In this document: positions 21,488 to 33,700 of the stretch, piece by piece
Layout: the number at the start of each line of letters is the position of its first letter
Numbering within the stretch: position 1 is the stretch's first letter
DNA from: Angiostrongylus vasorum
Lineage: Eukaryota; Nematoda; Chromadorea; Rhabditida; Metastrongylidae
DNA: 64,000 nt
Direction of reading: 5' to 3'
Assembly (NCBI GenBank): GCA_018806985.1
Contig: JADANN010000435.1
Location: 682,001 to 746,000 of the forward strand
Notes under the pieces: generated by a model
What the model was told of the DNA's origin: nothing
Databases searched by the model: none
The model's input: only the letters and a program-made list of their open reading frames with translations
Translations under genes and position numbers: made by a program

Positions 21488-23200
21488 CACTGTTATTAGA
21501 CTATTCGTAGATTGTATGGTGCAACATCACTGCAGTGGATTTCATTTGTCTTTCCAATAACTACTTCTTTTTCAAAAACACGAAAACAACTGGGATTCAA
21601 TTTAAAATGAGGAAGATTACACCATTTTCTATATCACCGATCGACCGTATTCATTATTGTTGAAGTGATAAAATGACAAGGCGCGCTAATCAAGGGAAAT
21701 CTGAAGATCTTTAGGAACGACATCCATATAAAGTCTGTTATTTCTTATACTAAAGAGTCTACTGTTGTTATAAAATCTGGGAACAATAACACGCCAAAAT
21801 AGTTTTCTTGGGAAAGATTTTATTTGCAATTGTTCATCCCAGTTCTAAAAACTATCGTTCAACATGAAATTACTACTCCCGTGGTAGCAACATCTCAGTG
21901 TGGCCATTCCACGTCAATCAAATTGTGACTGCAATTTTCTGTGATGAAAGATTGATAGTCCACTAGCTAAGATGTGTTGGCATTCTAAGGAAAACAAAAA
22001 AGCTCATGTAACAATAAACCAACCGAAATCAGTACTCCACACCTTGGGTGCTTCCGTCTACGAATTCTTTTCCAGACAACTGCCCAGAGTCGACCAAATC
22101 TTGGTTTGTGTATGGCTTCCCTGAAACAGCATCAAAACAACTGAAGACGAAAATACGTGGAGAAAATTTTTTTGCTGAACACCAAAAAAACCCACGACAA
22201 TGACAGCATGTCATATTCAAGTTCTTGTGATCCTTATACACAACTCGAAAACAAGAAGACTGAGGTGCGCAAATGGGATTTCGGAACGCCTGTTATTTGT
22301 CATCGGAGAAAAAAAATTTTCTTGGTGAAACTTCGGTGGTCTAGAATAGGCTTTGTCGCACACCCATCAATTATGTATCATATCTTTTCATATGAGGTTA
22401 TGTCACCTCTGTTTATCATCTCCATATTTCAACAACCACAACAAGACGGTTCATCCTCGCCAACTGGTACTCGTCAACATGTTCAGCTAGCGAAGACGAA
22501 ATCATACCCATTTCGAGAATATGGGACATAAATAGTAAAAAATTGTTTTCCTGTGGAAAAACCTTCCAAAGCACGTTTGCTTTACGGAGATTCATGATAA
22601 CAGAGTAATCCGTAATGGACATGGGAACCCGCCTGGACATCTAGAAGCTGATTGCATTCTTACAAAAAATAACTGTGCTTTCTTGACTTGTTCGTTCTGT
22701 GGTTATTCCAGACTAGATAGAAAAAATTTTTTTCATGACGAGAATATTTTGGGACGAGTTCTTTGCCTAAACGACTGCTATGTCGTGCGGTACCATACCG
22801 AACGCTATGAATTTCGCATAAATGTTCTCAGTAAGTGTAACCAAAACGCCTCGGCATGAAATGTCCAGAGCACGTCGTCATTATATGGAAATACTGCATA
22901 TGGAAAGATGCTCTAATCATTCGTAGTAGACAATTCACATTTTGACAATGATTGCAGAACATCCTGTTGATAATCAAGTAGAATTAGCCCATAAACGATA
23001 CACTGAACGGAAAATTCTCTCTCCATTTATAACGCTTTGTCGATCTTAGCGAAAGTTGCGTAGTACTTAATCATTTATTATTTTAGCAATTAAATACCAT
23101 TTGTCATCTATTGAAGCAGTTGATAAAGATGATAGGGTGCGAAATTGAGAATGTACTTTTAGGAAATTGCTCCACCTTTGCACCAATTAAGTGTGCGAAG

Positions 23201-23599
23201 CCTCCCAACGGTTTACCGCCTCATCGTGGTTGGGAGGTGTACCTGGGTGTCGGACTGCGATGTACAGCGGGGGGATTCGTCTCCCCTGCAGGGTCTCCCA
23301 AGATGAGAGAGGAGTCCGGCGCTTCCATCAGGAAGCCTAGCTAAGAGTAAACCAATACCAGGATCTGCCACCGTTCTGGTATCAAAGACGCATGGTGGCA
23401 AATATCCCTTTGATACACAAGGGCTGCGACTGCCAGTGGTGTTGAAGACCTGGGGCAGACTTTGGCCAGGCTGACCTCGGGATTCCAGGGAACCACAATG
23501 GCTTAACCAGCAAATCTCCGAAAGATGATGATTATGCTGGGGGCCGCACAACCAGTGAGGACGGGCCGTTCAAGTATCAAGTATCGAGTAAGTAAGTAT
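23201..23599 (+). mobile_element. Repeat C copy 1 (retroposon-like)
   Basis: Starts CCTCCCAACGGTTTACCGCC, contains GGTGTCGGACTGCGATGTAC and CAGCAAATCTCCGAAA, and ends in a short tandem tail (GTATCAAGTATCGAGTAAGT). Two further copies share the whole length. Tandem tails of this kind are typical of SINEs moved by RTE-like elements. The - strand holds an open frame of 112 codons that is partly kept in the other copies. Confidence 0.62.
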
Positions 23600-25504
23600 G
23601 CGATGACTCAAAAAATTTTTTCCGTTTCTTAACACGTATATCTTCCGACCCAAATTAAGCGCTCTGTTTCATCCTTGTTTCCAGACGGAACATTATTCCA
23701 AAATGCAATTAGCTTTTCTGACACCACAATTAAGGAAAACTCTTATACGGTGAGCTGTACTCAAATAAGCGCAAAATGTAAGGATCGTTGGAAAGAACTG
23801 GTACTGGAAAAAAAACACTTGGCGACGGAATGAGGAAAAAAGAAGAAGTCACGTATGACAAGAAGGTTCAACAAACTCAGTGCTTTATGGTGCTCACTTC
23901 TTAATTATGAGATCAGCCGGTGTTCACATAGACTGAGTAGAATGGCAAATGAAACTCGTTCTTAGTCATAGAGAACCTAAAAAAAGCTTGTCGGTAGCCT
24001 TGGATCAGATCGTTAGGCAGATCGTTCGTAAGCGCCCAAAAACTTGTTACTTAGTGCCAAGGTTGGTAATTATATTATTTGAGCGCTGTTTCTAGTTCAT
24101 TATTTATTATTTGGTTGGTTATTAATGCCAGTCTTTGAAATTGTAACGATGCCTAACCCGCTGACAAGAGGAAATAATTCGAAGCAAGCGTTTCCGCTAC
24201 CTACAGCTCCTCTCGCAAGAATACACCTAATCTTGGATTTGAGGGAATTGATTCGACCACCATTCACCAACATTCACCAAAGCGGAAATCTTCAAGCAGT
24301 TGCCGAACACACACGCTATGCTAATTACACAGTGAAGATGCAGCTTTTCCATCGGTCGTTTGCCATCACCAAAAAGGAAACTCGATCCACCGTCTCACTA
24401 AGGCTGTTTATCCCCACATTGAATCGTAAAGTTGTTCGATTAAGAATAAAAGAGCATGCACACAAATTGAAAATCTTCGTCAAACCTTTGTGTTGTCAGT
24501 GATACCGTCGTCTTTTCGATGAGTGCCTTCAAAACAGAGACGATTCACAGAGCGTTCAAAAAGACAGGAAAAAGGGTAACTGTGAAACTGTGCAAAAGTT
24601 GGGATCAAACCTAATTTATGAGATGGCTGCGGTGCAAAGGCGAACAAGGCCTAGTACAAAATTTGTGACAATCACTTTCAAGCTCATAAGTGAGCAGAAT
24701 ATTATTGATTCTTCATCCTGAGGTTAAATGGAGGTCGAATTTCAAAATCATTGGAACAGAAGATTCCTTAGGTTCCTTGATCGAAAGGATCACAGCATAA
24801 CAATGGCGTTCAGTGAATATGGAAAGAAGCATGGAGAAAGAATTGTATAGAAGAGTAGGAATCAGCTCTAACACTCTTCGTACCTCTCAATGAAATCAGT
24901 CATGAATTGGCAAACCTAATACTTATCGTCCAGTTCTTCGACCTAACGGCTCCTCGCGCAGTGCTCTGTCATCCAGTTGAGATTCGAACCGACACTTCAA
25001 GAAAAAACGAGAGTTCCGCAAACCCCCTACTATTGAGCGCATGAGCGAAGTATTCTGAAAAAATAACTGGCATCGATGACATAAACTCAGACTGCAGAGT
25101 CTATAGCTTCCATAAATATCTCGCCTCAATCGAAATACTTAAGTCACACATCGAAGACGAAACCTGGATGTGTCGGTTATGTAAAAGGAGGCGCTGAAAG
25201 CAGATAAATGTGCGCAACACCAAGATAGGCTCCAAATTAAGGCAAACGTCCGCCTACAATCTGACCTGAGGTCTTTCTGGCTCACATCAAGCAGATGTAT
25301 TTGAAGCTGGAAAGACATATCTCACGCAGTGGTTCTCGAAGAAGTCATAGTCACCATCATGCTTGGAACAACCCAGCACGGTGGTAGCAACCGCAGGAGA
25401 ATAACACATGTCGGAGATGGGCTAATTCCCAGACGGCTAGTGAGGAATTAGCGTCTCATGGTCCAAGTAGGTATTGTGATATAAATATTGAAGTATAGAA
25501 ACAA

Positions 25505-25760
25505 CGGGCGGGTGGCGGAGTGCTATTGAGGCCGTTCTTCACGACTGCAATGCCGATGCGACTCCCCACCGGGTTAACCGAGCCTCTAATCTCGCTAGGA
25601 AATTGGTGCCAGCCTTGCCTACGAACAGTTCACTCTCCGCAGTTTAAGTGGGAAGGCTCTATCCTAGTTATCCGAGGACTCCATAAAGAATGGATTCAAT
25701 GAGTATTCAACGATATTCATAAAGAATGAAACAGTCTTCAAGAAACTGCCGAACCCAGCT
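25505..25760 (+). repeat. SINE-B copy
   Basis: GGGCGGGTGGCGGAGTGCTA resembles an A-box head. GAAATTGGTGCCAGCCTTG is the family body. It ends with the family's GGACTCCATAAAGAATGGAT segment. Confidence 0.45.
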
Positions 25761-26159
25761 CGAAAACCTTAATGGATGGTGAGTCCGAAGAAACCAATCA
25801 GATTCAAGAAGTGCTGGATCCAAACTGTAGATATGCGGATGAGTCGTGTCAGAAATACTGAGAAACTGTAGCAAAAAAATATATTATGCGTATGAAACGG
25901 TTCATGTAGTGTCTTCACGCCTCGTACTGGTTGAGAGATCTTCTTAGGCACCCGAATGAAACATGAATAGGTAGGTTCGTTTACGCAGTAGTGCCACTGA
26001 GGCATTGAATTAGTTTGAAATTTTTGCCCTGGAGCCTTAAAAAAGCAAGAGAAGAACCATGTCATCGGAGAGTCCGGGGAGCTACAGTTGAGCACTGCAC
26101 CAACAATTTGATGTTCGCCTTACTGATATACACGCGAAATACTCGATAATTGAAAGAGA

Positions 26160-26336
26160 TTAAACCACAATGGTGCTGAGATGTTTGCAAAGCTCAGACC
26201 CTAGATCACCTCTGAATCCCTGGATTCGAAGCTGACCTGGAGTCCGAGTTCAGCAAATATCACAGCATCATTGTGCTTGTATCTCACGTATTACCCTGCC
26301 ATGAAAAAAATAACTGAAGTAAAAAAAATTTAAACA
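26160..26336. repeat. Short foldback D derivative
   Basis: Outer arms AACCACAATGGTGCTGAGAT and GCATCATTGTGCTTGTATCT belong to family D, but the inside is replaced by a short palindromic stretch around TGAATCCCTGGATTCGAAG. It looks like an internally deleted member. Confidence 0.5.
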
Positions 26337-26509
26337 TTGTGAATGAGATTAAATACGGCACAGATAATATTAACTCAATTTCCGTCAATAAAATACAGAT
26401 GTTCTTCCACGTGTAGCAGCGCTTATGAAAAGCTCAACGAAATGATAGTCAACTCACATATTTGAAGTACGACGACTTAATTGTGAGTTAATCATTATTA
26501 TGATTACTA

Positions 26510-26720
26510 TCTGACCCGTCATAACATCTATTGTGCGAATCCCAGCACTTCTCACGTTCGAATTACTTTCCTCGCATCTATCGTCCACAAAGGTCTTCGA
26601 ACATTTCGCGTATTGTTTCGGCTCCTTTTTTAGGATTTCGTATTCTTTACAGGTGTCCCAGGATACTAGTTGGATTAATTCGCCTTCTAATCAATCTTGG
26701 GGATGGAGATAACCGATCTA
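26510..26720 (-). repeat. SINE-B-like 3' body
   Basis: ATCTATTGTGCGAATCCCAG, TTACTTTCCTCGCATC and CGTCCACAAAGGTCTTCGAA match 18340-18420, and inverted they match 39090-39180. No clear tRNA head remains. Confidence 0.4.
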
Positions 26721-27614
26721 TGGCAGAGCCACATGAATTGACGGAACTGTTAGCGATGGGACCGAACTACGCCCTTGCTTCACTATGGACCGCAGCGCAT
26801 ACCACTTTGCTGTCCATTCACTCAGTTAAACATTTTTGGTGGTAACTGGAATCTTAAATCATTCTATGAAATTTACTTCATGAAATACAATTCAGGGAAT
26901 ACTCATCAAGCAGCTGATCGAACACGAGCAGCGAGTAGATAGCTGTCGGAATGAGCCTCTCGTTCGCTTCTGCACCTCTAGACCTCTTGCTACTTACTCT
27001 TCCCCCCTCCGCTCTTCCAACTAGAGCCCACCACAAAATCAATAAATGCCAACCCTCGTTTATTCAGTATTTGCATACAACACGACGTCTTTCGAAAATG
27101 GTCATCCTTGAAATGTTCGTTTGGAGTCTTTTCAAACTAGTCATCACGCTCTTAACGACGTCGTATCGCTTTAGTGACTAATCATCTAGACACATGATTT
27201 ATATATAAGCAGTTATAAAAACGCATTTGAATGTGAGGTACAATGTTTGAGATTATTATACACCTATTGATAGGCTTCTAGAAGGATTTGGACTTTTTGT
27301 AATAAGTTCGAGTGCCGCTTCTACGTGATTTGAAAGTTTTTCGTGCTATCTGATTTTTTCGAAACGAATCGTCGTAGTTCAGCAATGCCTGTACAGAATC
27401 GAATACAGTATGCCATATGAGCAGTCAGTTAGGACCGTTTGTCTACCTTATTTGATGTAATTCCCTTTTCATTTATAATATCTCCTCTCTATAACGCATC
27501 GTTTTGATGTACGTGCTATCTGACGCAAGTTCAATAGTGCTCGTTTTCTTCCTTGTTTTGTTCAGCTGTTTAGTTTTTTGTTTTGTTTCTTAAACTTAGT
27601 ACATTTCATAGGTT

Positions 27615-27676
27615 CACATTTCAGCAGAAGTGTTATGCATGTGAAAACGTTTCATTAACAACTCGACGTCTTTTAA
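27615..27676 (+). promoter_or_regulatory. Candidate trans-splice acceptors of the GGA gene
   Basis: CACATTTCAG (27615-27624) and the weaker TCTTTTAAG (ending 27676) precede the GGA start codon at 27689. If the first is used, the leader would include a 7-codon upstream frame (ATG 27635 to TAA 27656-27658) ahead of the start. Confidence 0.4.
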
Positions 27677-27688
27677 GTGTCATAAATC

Positions 27689-27737
27689 ATGACTGCTGAG
27701 TACGATGTTCCTGATAAACCAATCGAGTTTTGGATAA
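27689..27737 (+). CDS. GGA exon 1
   Basis: ATG plus 15 codons, MTAEYDVPDKPIEFWI, the N-terminal edge of VHS. The donor is GTAAGT at 27738. Confidence 0.78.
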
Positions 27738-30700
27738 GTAAGTGGAAAAAAAAACCATTTTGCTATAATATAAGCACTTGGTACTAAAACGCACCCAATA
27801 AACCTGTTTCAGTGGTATTATTGTATTTTGGCGAATATGAAACTTATTAATACTATGAAGGGAAATAATCTTAGGTCGATCAACTGATCCATTCGTAGAC
27901 GACGATACGCGTAAGCAGTATGTGCAGAAGCTATGCGATCGCGTCAATTATGAGGTATAAAGTAGTTTTTCTCGTCTGTTTCTCATTATATAAAATAATT
28001 TTCTTTTTTCGTAAAATATCTGCCATCTAATAAAAGGTTGACGTCAGTACTTGGTGTCTAGTGGAAATTCCTTTAAACCTGAATAAAAGCCTGCCATTTC
28101 AATTATCTGGGAATATATTGTGCAGTAGTCTCATCCATTTGATAACAATGTTCATCATAATGTTAGCTTTTTATTTACCCCCTATTACAATTTTCCACAG
28201 CATGTGCTGAGATATTTGCAAAACTCTGGACCGCAGGTGTCTGCGGTGGGGGAACGAACGCGATATGACCTTTTTCCTTTTTTCGTAGAAATCTCTCCCA
28301 TCTAATAAAATGCTGACGCCAGTACCTTGTCGCTTTGATCAAATAATTCTTTATAATCTTCTTCAGCAAACATGAGCTGTTATTTTACGCTTTATACCGT
28401 GACGCTTCAGCAGATTTAACCTCCCTCAGAGCTTGGAATGGTCAAGTCTACCGCAATCTACCCAGCGAAACACCTCCATAACCAAACATAGAAAATGCTA
28501 AACGAAGGTTTCAGTCACATTGAATACAGAATAGCTTGTTTCACATTCACCACTTTCTATGAGTCTTCCACTGAATATATCACGTGGAGACCGACCGTAC
28601 AGAGTTCAATTGGAAGCGTAATGTGCCTCTCACTTTGATATCACGCATGATTATGAGGCATTGCTCTCTGCGGTAAACTTAAAGTTGATCCAAATAATCC
28701 ACTAGGCACGCATAGAGGAGACTTAACGGGGATAATTTTGAAGTAGGAGTTAGCATCCTCGCACAGCAATCGAAAACACCAGCGCGAAGCTCCGGATGCA
28801 CTCTGGATAGATTCTCAGAATCCGAAAATGAATCACTGGGAAGAATGCCTCATAATCATGCGTGATATCTGACGGTATTTAAGACTGTTATCTTAATGTG
28901 AGAGGCACATTACACTTCCGTGTGAATTCTGTGCTGTTATTCTTCACGTGATATATTCAGTGAAAACCTCATAGAAAGCGGTGAATGTGAAGAGAAGCTA
29001 CTCCGGACCACACAATCACCCAAGGACTACAAATCAGCAATGGACCCAGCTAAGTTGAAGCTGTCGTCGAAACTACGGTGTCCCAACTTCTGCTTCCCAT
29101 CTGTCCCTTTTTCAGCAGTACATACAGACCTTCGGTCGTCATTTATGTGCAGCTAGTGTACATATCGTCCGCTGTGTGTTTATCTGAAAATTTTTCCTTA
29201 ATATGTCCTAACATTACGCAATGTGCGAGTTTCATTTATTACATAATATTCCATTTCACTGATCAGAAGTTTTTGTTCTTTATGACACTCGTTGAATATT
29301 TCTTGAGTCGATTCTCCTCGGAATTCTGGGATAGCTGTGCTAGGGCATCTTTAGGTCTTATTCATAAGTCTCCACAAGTCTCTTTGCTCCGGAGAGATTG
29401 GGGGGCTTGGTTGGTCAGGGCTGGTTCGAGACCAATACCTTGCGAGTATTGAGCGGCATCATTACCACTGGGCTACTTACATTCCGATTTAATCACCAGC
29501 AAAGCTTACAAAGTTTCGCTTGGTTCAGACTGGGACAGGAAATCAGTTTTTACCGTAGAGGATGCACAATGATTTTTTAACAGAAATTTCCTCGTTTTCT
29601 AGCGACAGTTGTTCTGAAAGAATTCTGAAACAGATTGTTGTTTTTGTGTTATCAGATACTTATCACAAAAAATTTGTTCTCAAGCAGATGGGATTTTCGC
29701 CAATGGATTTAAACTGATGGCGGTCCAGTTAGTTGGAGAAATGCCTGGACAGCGCAGTCAATAGATTACTTTTACCAGATCAAACAATAGTTTTGTAGGC
29801 CTAGCATGCGTGTGGACTCCATCTAAAACAACGTTCTTCCATTCTTCGACATAAAAGTGCATGAAATTTTTTCTTCTTTTGTAGTCACACTATTATATGG
29901 CCTTTAAGGATTTGTAGCACAGTGGTTAGAGGTACACAGCAATACACAGGTGTTTTTTGGTTCGGCCTCACCGTTTAGGGAAACCAGTTCCTGCGGCCAT
30001 TCGGGGTCGGGAAATTGGTACGAGACTTGTTTTAAAGTTTCAGGTAATAAAAAAGACTTATTTTGATATGTCAGTAGACCTTGCAAAGTGTTGTATAAGA
30101 GAAATGTGCATTTGCTCATGTTTATGATGACACGAATCAGGTTGAATGCATGGACAATCCGCAGGGAATTTATCAACGCCAAACGCTCCATTTGACATTA
30201 TTTCTGCACAGTCTAAAAAATAATTTTCAAAATCTACAGTAACAATTTGGGGCAAGAGTCCAATAGACCAACAAAATTGAAACAGTGATAGAATGAATGA
30301 GTTTAGTGAAGATGAAAGAAGATTTTGGACAACTCTCGCGCTACTTTTTTCATTTTGTGTCTATCACGAGGACTAGCAAAAACGTCGTCCACTAGAATTC
30401 AGAGCAGCGCTAAAAACGCTGAAAATAGTTCTGAATCGAAAAAAAATAATCATGCATAGGAAGTAACATGTAAATTCTTCATAATGTCATGAAGATCTGC
30501 AATATGGGTTGGAAGAACCACTCTGTGCAATTGTAAGTGCCGTTTCGTTAGTAAAGGAACACAGATGGAAAAAAGCCCTGTGCTTCGCAGAAGCATATAG
30601 GGGCCTATGAACCGTTGTTTCAGAGAATATAGGCCGTTTTTCGACATTAATGGTTCATTTACCTTTCAGGCTGATGGTGCTATGGTTGCTATTACTATCT

Positions 30701-33700
30701 TAGGTCACAAAATAGTGAGCCCTGATCAAGAGGAGGCACTGTACTCCTTACAGGTATGTGTGTTGAAATTTTACGCGTAGGATTATCGAAAGTGAATGTG
30801 TCAGCTTTGACTACTTTATGGCCCGTACGGGAGAATGGATAGAGGTCTCTTGGAATGCAGTTATGCTCTAAGTTTTGCCCCACTGCATGAAGGGTATATT
30901 ATGTGACAGTGATGGGAAAGTTTTTATTTTCCCAACAAGGAATCCCACGACTTTTCGTCTAAGACTATAGCTGTTTACAATTTTGTTATCTAACCATTCC
31001 ACTGATATCACTCAAACTATTCAACCTAGTCTGTGTTGAAATGGATAAAATGATTTCCACTGAAAATGCTAGCAGAAACTAAATTTCCGAGATGGCACCG
31101 TTACAATTTTACAAATTAGTGAGCAATTTCTTACTATTGTTACTACATGACACGACGTAAACAATTGCGGATACCAGTGTCAGGGCATTCCCGCGTGAAT
31201 TAGAGGGATGAGCTTATGCTAGACAAATTTATTAGCAATTTCATGACTTTGGGAGGATGAAAGTATCGGTGGACCGGCGGGGGACCTAACCAGTACCGGA
31301 GTAGGTTGGTCCACTGCCCGTTCCCTATAATATTACATAATACCTATTCTTGTTTAACGTAAAAGAAAAGCTAAGAAAAGAAAAGTTAAAAACCGGAAGG
31401 TATTTGTTGCTAGAGGCATGTAATCATTTTCATCACTTCGTTTTTATGCTATTCATCATTTGAAGCCTTCTCAGAAATCAACGTATAAGATTTTTCTCGA
31501 AAAAATCCCTGCAATTTTAAAATTTCCCTTTCTCGTCTGTGCGTTTCACATGAATGTCGATCTTCCACAATGAGATTTTATTTTCCCACCAGTTTTCATC
31601 TAATTCCGGCTCTCATTTTCTAATGCCATTCAGTTTTTCCGTTCACAGTTTTCATCGTCTATGATGGACACGCCTTTGTCAATAGCTGTGACCTATAGAA
31701 GATGTGACGTTGATTCAAAAATTCTTTTTAGCCCTTCTCAGTTCAGGCTGTTGATCAACTTGTTCGTAGATGTGGTTCGAAGGTGCACAATCGTGTCGGA
31801 AAAATTTCGTTTTTTAAATCAACTTGTAAAATTAATTACGCCGAAATATCTCGGAGCACAAACATCACCCGAGGTAATCACAATTACTTGTACAGTCCAA
31901 TAGTTTTCATTCCTGTTAAGTTTGCAAGCACGTGCAATGACGCAAAAGTTATGAAAAACAGATATTTTGATTGAAAACGCAGTTGTAATTAACATCATAT
32001 GAAAGAAGGATATGTGAAATGAAAAGTGTCTTCTAGAAAATTCGCAGTAGATAGTAAATAGCTCGGAAATTGTTGGTTGTGTTAACCCTATTTAAAACCT
32101 AACGTTATTTAGGTTAAAGAGTTATCGATCAAATTGCTCTACTCTTGGCAGAGATCGATGCGTCATGTGGAGAAATTTAAAGAGGTCTCATTCATAATTT
32201 TTCACGTATTTTTTCCACCCTTCACAATTATTTTCACATTCCTGAAAGTTTTTACCTATTTAGCCATTCATTTTCTTTATTCTATGAAATCCAGTGAACA
32301 TGGATATTCTCATAAATGTATCACTATCTTTTCAACGAATCCATTAAAAAAAGAAAACGCACTCACATACCCATACGTACCACATACGCACCGCAAACGT
32401 CCTGCAGACGCAACGCTCACGCCCTGCACACGCCCCGCAGACGCATTGGACAAATATACACGCGTACAGAACTTGCGTGCTTTTATTTCTGAGCAGATCC
32501 TTTAAAAATTTGACAGGGCCGCGAATAAAAAATGTATAGGGAGATTTTTGAGAGCGATGTTTGCTACTGAAACTGTCAACTTTAGGCGAAGGTGAAGAAT
32601 TCACACCAATTTATCCATGACTGTGAAGAATTTATCGCTTTATCGCCGAACATCGTCAATTTTCAGGCCAAGACAACATCTGAGAACTTTCTAGGATTGG
32701 GTTATCCATTGTTCTATTTTATCATCCAGTTCTATTTATTGCCGGTAATGAGCAAACATAAACACTGATAGAAAAATGCGACACTTTTGCACTTTTTTTT
32801 TCATAACTGCAAGCAATCTATTTTTGTTAATACTGGGGGTTCTATTATTATTATTATTATTATTATTAGGATTCCACTTCTCTTTTTTTGTTCCTAATGA
32901 TTTATTATACAAAAAACGAAAAGCTGGAGGAAGCTATGAAGAATTTGCCAATATTGTTAAAAATTCGTACAATTTTAAATTTACTTAGATTGCCAACGTA
33001 CGTCTACTTTATCATGTTAAATTCTTCGTTTTTTCTCTTTCTTTTTCTCTTTTTCCACTCCAATTTCGTCTGTTTGCTTTCTATTCCTCATTCTCTCTCG
33101 CTCTCCTTCTCTTCCATTTTCTAATTCTTTTGTCTACCTCGCTCCCGCTCTCTCTCTCTCTTCTCCTTTTTTTTATTTCACTTTCCTTCTCTCGTTCTCT
33201 CCCTTTTCTATTTCTGTTCTTCCCTATCTCTTATTTCCTCTTCGACTCTTAAGGTTGTAAAACAGTTTTCTCTCTTGATCTGTATCCAGGATGGCTCTAA
33301 GTGTGGTGTAAAGAAATATCTCGAGATAAAGAACGACAAAAAGTCAAACTGAATCTAATCGGTTTAGGTTTACGACTCCTTGAAAGAGCATAAATTGATA
33401 TCGATCGATCCTGTTATACCGGAGGATGAAATCATGGCAATTCAAAGTAAGATGGTTTACAAAAAACATCAATCACTTCTCTGCCTTCTTCAGGTTTTCT
33501 TGTTCTTTATGTTTTCATCGTCTCCAATTTTCGCTTCATAATCCATTGCATTTCTCCATAAATCCTACTGTTATATCTTTCATATAACTATTATCAGCTT
33601 TATGGCGAAAGAATATTGTTATAGCAACTTGTAATGTTGCGATGATTGGCTTTGTATTGCTTAGAACTCGTTTAAAAAATTCGTTACAATAGAATCAATT

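Larger units (their letters stand above)
17666..27688. other. Intergenic region between the SulP and GGA genes
   Basis: Ten kilobases with repeats (SINE-A, SINE-B, foldback D, repeat C) but no gene I can recognise. The longest open frames (124 codons at 22157-22531, 125 codons at 24125-24502) show no known domain. Nothing is recognised at 18900-20100, 21500-23190, 24500-25500 or 26850-27600. The GGA promoter must lie at the right end. Confidence 0.7.
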
